Below are positions 14,001 to 23,000 of a stretch of 64,000 bases of DNA, in pieces (within the stretch, counting starts at the first letter, position 1; each line of letters starts with the position of its first letter). Made by a program: the position numbers and the translations under genes. This DNA comes from Trichostrongylus colubriformis. Lineage: Eukaryota > Nematoda > Chromadorea > Rhabditida > Trichostrongylidae. Under the pieces are notes generated by a model. It saw only the letters and a program-made list of their open reading frames with translations. It was not told where the DNA came from and made no database searches. The DNA lies in assembly GCA_963978905.1 (NCBI GenBank), contig OZ022261.1:10913992-10977991 (forward strand). The letters are read 5' to 3'.

Positions 14001-17000
14001 GCACTACTAAGCACGTCCGTCATATGTATTTGATGACCTTTCGATATTCGCCCGAATTACCCCTATCACTGCCTTTGAGCGGTTTTCCTGCTTCCTTCTC
14101 CACTGACTAACCCTTTAAAACTTCTTTTTTCAATACTGATCGCCATTTTTTCAGGCTTATAGAAAATTCTGCCTTTAATGTGTTTCTCATCACTCATGCT
14201 TCAGAGGTGAATACAGGTTTGACATGCCCAGATATCGATCCCCATTAACTTTAGGGCCGTAAAAAGCAAGACCAGCCTGCTTTCGCCCAACATGTTGTAT
14301 GGTGGGCTCAGATTTAATTGCAAGGAAAACTATGAATAACTTCTATCAAAACATAACCAGCAGTAACAGCAGAATTGATGGATTATTGGGTATGTCAGAC
14401 CTGCAGCACCAACTAATCGGTCATGTTTTGACGCGGATGTGCTTACTTCTGGCGACATGTAACTCTCCTGTGGTATACGACATTTTTCAGAAAACATTTC
14501 CTTCCTGCTTTCTAGCTGTTATAGTCATTGATGGGCAGACGGTGACTACATAGTGCGTGGTTTATGAATGAATTAGAGGTGCTCCTCCTTGGGTCTAAAT
14601 GGAAGTCTATACTCTTCACTCTCGATGATTAAAAGAATACCCTTACCAAAGATTCGACACCTTTGCAAAGAACCTTTAACCTTTCACAAAGATTGGAATT
14701 TATGGAAAACAGCTGAATAATTTCCCGGAGTTGTGATTTACGATTTTACGGCCATCTGGCATGGCTCCGCCCATCGCTCTCCAAAACACCCACTGCCCGT
14801 CAAACGGATTTAGTTCATGTCATCATCATCTTCTCCTTCAATTTCTAAGGTAAAGCCATAATTGATTATTCATTTTTCTTTATTCACTAAACCTCTATGT
14901 TCTAAGAGGTATATTGGAAACCAGCCGAATCACTTGAATCCTGTTGATTATCAACAAATTAAGGAGCCAAATTAGTTGATGAGCTTATTCTGTAGAAAGA
15001 TCTGAGCTATTCCATCATTCAAATATTGTTCAGAAATCTGAATACATTAGGCTTTCCGAGTATGTTTAGTGTAATTATGCAGTAATAAAATGGTCTCTCA
15101 GTGTAATGCTAGTTTATAACGTTTGTTAACTGATGTTTACCCACCATCCGCTTCCTTTCTCTATGCGTTAGTTGAAGAGGCAAGGAATAGGGAGGGTAAT
15201 ACCAAGACGGTATGGAGAACAGGGTCAGGTATGGATCGATAAAGGTATAGGGGTCGTATTCAGGCCGAAGAGTGGCGAAGGGATCACTTCCAAAATTTCC
15301 GCGATGAATCCTCGACATCTACGCTCTTTCGAGCAGATTTTGGATCCGCGAAGCTGTCTTTATAGAAAAAGGTCGTCAATCGATAATCTCACTTGGTATT
15401 AGGTAATAGGTAGGTACATGCTATAACTATCGATTGACGATGTTTTCTGTGGAGACAACTTCAATATAGGCACAGGCATCATTCCAGATGCACCGACCGG
15501 GTGGGGGGAAGGGGGGGGGAGGGTTGTGACTCTCAAAAATTTTCCTCCACTTCTGACTTGTCCCTGATGAATGGAGAGTGGTAGAATGCACACCCTCTTT
15601 TAAATGCTTTCACATTGCTGTTTAATTTTTGAATTTTTTTGCATCTGTTATTGTTTTACTGAGTCATTAATTATACATACTTGGATGTTTTGAAAATATT
15701 CCTTGCTATGGTGGTTATAGAATTCTGCATCGCTTTCTCTCTCATTCGATAATTCGGCCAGCAACGCAATTATCGGCAAAAACCTACCAATACATCTCAC
15801 ATGCTTGAATCAACAGCGTGCTTTACAACTGAATCTATTTCCGGCGATGTGGTACGGTGACAAAATGCGCTGCTCACAAAAACGAACCACGTTCAACTTT
15901 TCGAGGTGTCAAACAAATAAAATATTCACCTAAGATAAATATACTACAAAAAGTCGACTGCTGCCCACCAAAGTGGTTCACTGCCAAAGCTGCTATCCTC
16001 TTGCTTTCTGTTCGGTAACTTTGAGTAGTGAGGTAAAGGAAACAGTTGGCAGCCTTTCACATTGTTGAACAACCGAGGAATCGTTAATGTATGATACTCA
16101 TGCTCCCTCTGACACAATTATCCAGGTCCTCCAGTAACATTCCCACAACCCATTATTTATGAAATTGCACGCATTGTGTTTGCCTATACCAACATCTGTC
16201 TCAAGTAAAAGCGAGATTCCCCTGGCGATTTCGAACATGCTGCTAGAGTGACAAAAATAATGTCAACTGATCACGGTAGGCGGAGCGTCGCCAGGATATT
16301 GATTGAAAATATCGATTTTTGTGCAGAAGGCTGAAAACAGCTTGTGGACCATACCACTGAGTGAGTGCCGTCATGAAGTTGAAATTCTATAACGTCATGC
16401 ACCACCGATCGATATTGATTGAAAATATCGGTTTTTGGTCAGAAGGCTGGAAACGAGAGGAAAAGAGAGGTCCTATCATTCTAGAACGATGTGAAATCAG
16501 TCCATATGAACATCCTGTCTTACTAGTGCCGGTAGTTTGTGCAGCTTACCTCGCTCTCCGTAAGCAATGGTGTTGCGCGTCCATGAACATAAAGTGTGAT
16601 ATCATCATTAGAGTTATTGTGGCGTCATTTGTTCTTCGTGTGAGAGTTTTTTGACGTGTGCCGTGTTACGTATGGCAGTTCGGAAATCGTCGAATGCTGG
16701 TGGAAGCCATATGGTCTCTCGTGTCTCGCGTTGTCACAGGCAAGCACTCAAACACTAGGCTTACTAGCTAGGCATCGAATCGTAACATGGTTTTTGTTTA
16801 TGCCCGAAATCAAAGACAATCATGCTTGCATGCGATTGCCTATTTTGAAGTGTACAAGCGTCAAAATCTAGTTACCCTATTGCTCTTGAAGATAAAAACT
16901 GGAATCTGGCAGGCACCGGTGAACGTAGAGTTCTTCGATATAGCTGTTTGGGCAAGTTCCGGTGCTGACCAGGGTTATGCGCGTGACGGCAGGACAATCG

Positions 17001-20000
17001 CCCGGTTGTTGCGCCAGTAGGTGTGGTCACCAGTGGTCACGGCTTTGCGCGATTCACACTTGTTAGACTGCGTTTATACCTTAAGAAATTGCGATTTTGC
17101 GACCTTGCGATTTGCATGATCTTTGGGTACATGCCTAATGTACTCGTATAGCAAACGAGCTTCAAAGTGTTCGCAATCCCATTCGACCGGCCTCATTCGA
17201 ATTTGAAGGGGGTAACATTAACAAAACGTGTGTGTATGACTGAGGAAATTCCCTGTTCAGTTCAATTTCAAAGACGGAGATATTGTTTGCTTGGAGAGAT
17301 ATGGACTTTACGACGTCATGACCTCAACATAGAACAATGAATGAACCCTACTGCGTTATGGGGTCTATAGGGTACTACCTCTTAAGCCGCGTTCATACCT
17401 TGCGACACCGTCGGTAGGGCGTGACTGCGTGTCTCTGCATCTCCGCCTTTGCCACCTTATCTCGCTGCCTGCGTAGTCTCTGCACCTTCCCGTAACACTC
17501 TGCCTCGACGCCTCTAAACTCAGCCCTGGCGGGGCAAATATGAACACGAACTTAACTAACTGGTACTTCATAACTGACAGAACTGGTGAGCCTCCATTAC
17601 TCTTTTAATCGTTTCCGAGTGTCTTCCTTCCTTGTTCTTTTTTTGAAAGAAAGGCTGCAAACGTTTGCGGTTGCATTGCATATTGAGGTTGTAACGCGTT
17701 AAATACCCCTCAGAGAGATAAAAAATCTTTACACATCTGTTTCCTTTTTTCAAAATCCATTAAAACTGACTTCTCGCAGGGACAATTGCATTTTCGGTCC
17801 CTAAGTATCATTATTTCTTTTGTCCAGGAATGTTGTGGCACTATACTTTCCTTTACATTTGAAAAAAATGTCAAAATGTCAAGTTTCTAATTCAAAATGA
17901 TGGATTTCAAAATGTCAGAATGTTTCTGGAACCATTCTCCTAGTCGTAGTAAATAAAAAATGATCAAAAATAGTTAGCTCATAGTTAGTGGCAAAAAATG
18001 AAGCATAACAGTTTGTTAAGCTTCCCATAGTCTACGTAATCATCTACAATCAGTCGCAATGCCGATGCTAGACCCTACACAGTTGAAAACCGTCAGTGGA
18101 ACACAAGAATTTTATCGGCTAGAAAAACTGAACTGAATTAGATAATAACGTATGATTCCTACGGGTGAGAGTCATTAGATCAAAAAATCGCAGCACGGCT
18201 CGCGCAGCGTTCATAGTGAAATTATGCCGCGCGTGTGATTGCATTATGTAGAGATTATTGTGCACAACCCTCAAATTCTTAAGCCGTGTTCATACTCCGT
18301 GGTGCCGGAGGTAGGACATGGCTACGTGTCCCTGCGTCTCCGTCCATGCCACTGTGCTTTGTTGTCTGCTTCGTCTCTGCACCTCCATGTGCCACTTTGC
18401 CTCAGTGTCCATGAACGTAGCCATGCCGGCGCTGAGTATGAACGCGGCCTTAGGTGATACGGTGGAACGCCTTTCGCACCGTATTGCAGATACTGAACAT
18501 TATTTTTCTTGTCCACTTTGCTTTAGAATGCCCAGTAATCGCCGTTTTACCTACTTGCATCGCGGCATAAACACTGCGAAGAGATCAGAGTCCCAGTTTC
18601 TTTTATATCTTATCAATATTGAAGCTTTTCGAGTTTGCATGGCGTGGAGTGAAATCTAATCAAATCCAAGGAAACGTTTTCTTTGTGAATAATTCTTCGG
18701 AGGTGTAGTACGAGAGCACGATTCGTCCGTTTTATGATTATATATGCTTGAGGCTGACAACTCTCGGAACTTTGGCGACAGTGCAATGATTTTTCGCACC
18801 AGTGACAAGGTGGGGTGAGCTTAAAGTCTTGCACATTTTGCGCATCGATCAAATATTGATCGGTGGGCTTTTTCTTATTTACTATGATCGTGCTGGTATC
18901 ACGATATGACCTTCCCTTTCGACCCCTACGCAGTTGGTAATATAGCATCAATTACCCGTAATAATGAGTTTTTTACGAGTTTTAGAGGGAAAAATTGGCC
19001 CTGTCAACGTGTAATCACAATGTGGCCCGTGTGGGGGAGGACGGAGACGCGACTTGCCGTGCCGACAACATGGCTTTTCCAGTTGGGGTGTCCTTCAGCC
19101 GTCTTGGTTCTCCCAGATTTGCCTAAGCCTTTTCAGGAAGGCTTGCTCGCGTCGTCAGCAATCTTCCAAGGCGTGAGGGTGTGTGCTATTAGGACAGAAA
19201 ATTCGCGTTGCAGCGTCCGGCATGCGGAGCGATGGTGCGAGGTATGCGCGCCGTATTGCCCGGGTCCTCAAGCGACGGTGCCCTATCCTCACTCTATCAA
19301 GTCGCTTCATGAATCAACTAGTACGGCGACCCTATCTCGCACCATCTCGTGGAGCGCCAAACGCGGCCACTCGAATTTTCTGTTCTAATGGCATACACCC
19401 AATATGTGTTGGCGAGCAGCATCTCCTTCCCCTCCGCCCTCTCCTCCGAGCTACAATGACAAGAAAACAGAGATGGGTCAATGTGGCTCGGGGTGGGGAG
19501 GGGGGTATATCGTTAGGACAGAAACGTCGCGTGGCCCTGTTCGGCACGCGACGGGATGGCACGAGCTATGCGCGCCGTATAAGTTGAGTCCTGAAGCGAT
19601 TACGCCCAGAATGAGGCGTAGAGCACCGTCATCGCTTCAAGACCCATCCAATACGGCGCGCACAGCTCGCACCATCCCGTCGCGTGCCGAACACGGCCAC
19701 GCGACGTTTCTGTCCTAACGATATACACTCGGGAAGGGGGGACGCCACTCGCCATGCCAACAACATGGCTTTGCAGTTGGGGATGTGCCTTCTAGCCCTC
19801 TGGCCTCTCCCATATTTGCCTAATTGTAAGCCTTAATAGGGAACGCTTGACAGCCTCGTCAGCAATCTTCCAAGGAGTGACGGCAAGCCGCGTCTCCCCC
19901 GAGCCACATTGACCCGAAGTGGTGCTAGACCCTGAAACGCCATTAGTTACTGAATGATTACTGAAAGAGCAAGGCCGCGATGCGCATGGGCAAGGCGTCA

Positions 20001-23000
20001 CAACTTCCGACAATATTTTAGCATTCTATCGTCTGCAGGAAAATCGATATCTAGGACTTTTCAAAACTTATTGCCGAATGCAGACCTCTGTGTAAATAAA
20101 CGATAAAGCTATCGGAAGGGGGCGGCTCCTAACTGTAGGCGTTATTTCTGCTTAAGTTCAAGGAGAGAGCGGGATTCGCGTACCATTGCCGAAGCCTTTG
20201 AACCAGAACGCAATGGCACGCGACTCCCGCGAATAGGAACGATCGTGCATCGCACGTCGCGTGCGGCTTTTTGCCCTAATGACTCTCACTCGCGAAGCAT
20301 GTGCACCTCTTCTTTGTGCATGCCGTCAAACTCTGTAATCTTCAACTTTTGAGTAGTCTTGATGCCAAAGCTTCTTTTAAAAAATGATAAATGAAACGTT
20401 ACCATATGACTGAATCTGTTTAGGATGTTCCGCCGGATTACGAAACGATTGGTACCATATTTGGTTATGCACTGGTGGCGTTATCCTGGCTCCTTATTAT
20501 TCTCACTTTTCCATTCTCTATGTGTGTATGTCTGAAGGTGAGCGAATAATTGTTGTACATCTTTTCTTTGTTCGCAGTGCAGCCGATTTTAGGTGTCACA
20601 TGTTTTTTTGGCATTCATCGATTCATGGTTATGCTGCATCGCGCCTGCGCACACTTCCTTTTGAGTTTTCCTTCATACTAGGGTATGTTACAGGTCATAA
20701 AGGAATATGAAAGAGTGGTAATATTCCGAATTGGTCGACTAGTTTTTGGCGGTGCTCGAGGTCCTGGAATGATCTTCATCATTCCATGTATCGATACATA
20801 TAGAAAAATCGATCTTAGGTGAGTGGAGGTTTTGTTTCAAAACAACACTTGTCTTGTAAAAGTTCCGCATGTCTGGTACCTATTCTTTACTGACGAGAAA
20901 GGTCCAATTCAAGTTGACGCCAGAGTTCACGATTTCGCAGTTTTGAAATCCTGTCATTTTGCAATGTTCCAGTTTTTCCGTGGCACTGCGATGGTGGGAC
21001 CTGGGTTCGGGTTGGAACTGGAGAGGGGGGGGGGGGGGGGTTAATTTCGTGCTAATGTAGTGGGGGGGGGGGGGGTGGGGTGGGGGTGGGGGTGGCTCTA
21101 CCGTGCACGGCATCCGGCGCTATTTTTACCTAGGTTCTTAGCTTAAGCCTTAGTTTGGAGGAAGCCACGGGTCAATCTGGGTCGGGGGGGAGGGGGGTTG
21201 TTAGACGCGGCTTCACGTATTATGCCTCGAGCTGGCTACGCATCAGGTTGTGCAAGGGACGCTTACACGACTCCGCTCCTACAGTAGACAATGGCAGATG
21301 CTTTTTCATGTAGAAAGAGGGCATACGAACCCTAGCTTGAGCCTGAGGAGGGGGGGGGGGGGGAAGGAGCATCGACGTGGTTGAAACAACCTACATGTGC
21401 AAAAAGGGCCTTTCCAGTGTTTCTCTCACCCGGAGGTTCTTTGGCAGCGTTCATACTCAGCGCAGACAGAACGTGGCTGCGTTCACAGGCAGCAAGGCAG
21501 AGTGGCACGGGGGAGGTACGGAGACGACAAGGCAGGGTGGCATAGGTGGAGACGCAGAGATACGTAACCACGTCCTGCCGCCGGCACCGCAGAGTATGAT
21601 CGCGATTATTCTCCTCCCCAGCTTAGGCAAAATCTCCATTGTTCCGCCCATGTTTGACTTATACTAACGTGTTTGTGGACAGTGGTGCGCGAGACGCCAT
21701 CACTGAGTGATGGAACGCGAAATCGCGTCTCCCCCCTCGACCCACATTGTCCTGAAGCCCCTGACTCCCAAAGAAAGGCTTAGAAGAATATGCGCTAGAG
21801 TATACTCACTGGTGATTGTAGAACAGTTTGGAATGAGGGAGAACGCAACAATAAGTGGCTATCAACCCAACTACAGTAGCACCGTTAGTTTTTGGACGGA
21901 TAGGGCGATATCTAAAAGGTCTCAATCGATAATCATATTTAGTTCTGAGCAGCAACGCTGTAGTCGTCGATCCTCTATAGGAAGACTCATCAGGTGGCAT
22001 TGGGAAGCGTCGACCGCCAGAGTCGTATTTCCGGAAAATTTTCTTTAAGACCAGGCTTGAGCCTCAGTGGGACTTACGCGTGCGCAAGCGAAGCTACATC
22101 ATCATAAGTGTGCGGCATGTGACATGAACCCCATGGTTTAGGCCTATTGCACATTTCACTTTTTTTGCAATCATATTAATCCTGCATATGGGAGTCGATG
22201 CACCTTTTCTGACCGTTTCAACGCTGAGAAAAGAAACTACAGGAAACTTACAAATCCCATTCCAATTCGATTTTTTTCATGAGCTGGAACATATCGTGCG
22301 GATCACTTTTACTGTTCCATTATACTTGTGTTGCGATGTAACGAATAATATAATAATTTTATTTCTCTTCTATCGCGTTTTCATAATCTTTTATGAACAT
22401 TCCTATACTTTAAGACTACACTACGACATGTGGGACGCGCTTTCGTTAGATCATACCTTTTGTAGTAGGTTAATACCGATATGACTCGGACAAATGGTAG
22501 TGATGACTTCCAGAGATCGTAAATCAGCAACGAATTAACGAAAATGGATGCGCGAGACGCCGTTGGAATGAGCATAAAAAGCTCTTCAAAATACAGTCAA
22601 ACAAACACTCCAAACTAGTTTCATTCCGCCACCATGCCGCGAAATTTCAAGCCGTCTAGAGATCACATCCGCAACGTCATACTTCTTCTATCGCTATCTG
22701 GCCAAGAACCCGCGGATATTGGAAGACGCCTAAAGGTAGTTAACAAGGAGCATGCCCCCGCCAGAAGTACAGTGTACGTGTTGCATCCGGAGTTTTCGTC
22801 GGGCGACTATTCCATCGAAGACGAAAACCGCATTTGGTGGAGCGTACACGGCGTAGATTGATGAGCGGTGAAGGTACACCAGTATTCGTCGACGTCTACA
22901 TTCGTCGATTACGAGAATTGGATGCAAATGTCCAAAATTCGCAACGGCGACGGTCACATGTCTACTCTCAGCACGACAACGCGAGACCGCACACTGCGAG

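Noticed and set aside
18322..18516. Small ORFs on both strands at 18.2-18.7 kb suggesting a gene in intron 1
   Set aside because: They coincide with a family B MITE and carry no domain.
19183..19587. 134-codon plus-strand ORF, with overlapping long ORFs on both strands
   Set aside because: It spans family A foldback copies. The symmetric CpG-rich sequence is stop-poor in several frames, so length alone is not evidence of coding.
21025..21095. Poly-G tracts considered as telomere-like sequence
   Set aside because: They lack the nematode TTAGGC unit and are plain homopolymers.
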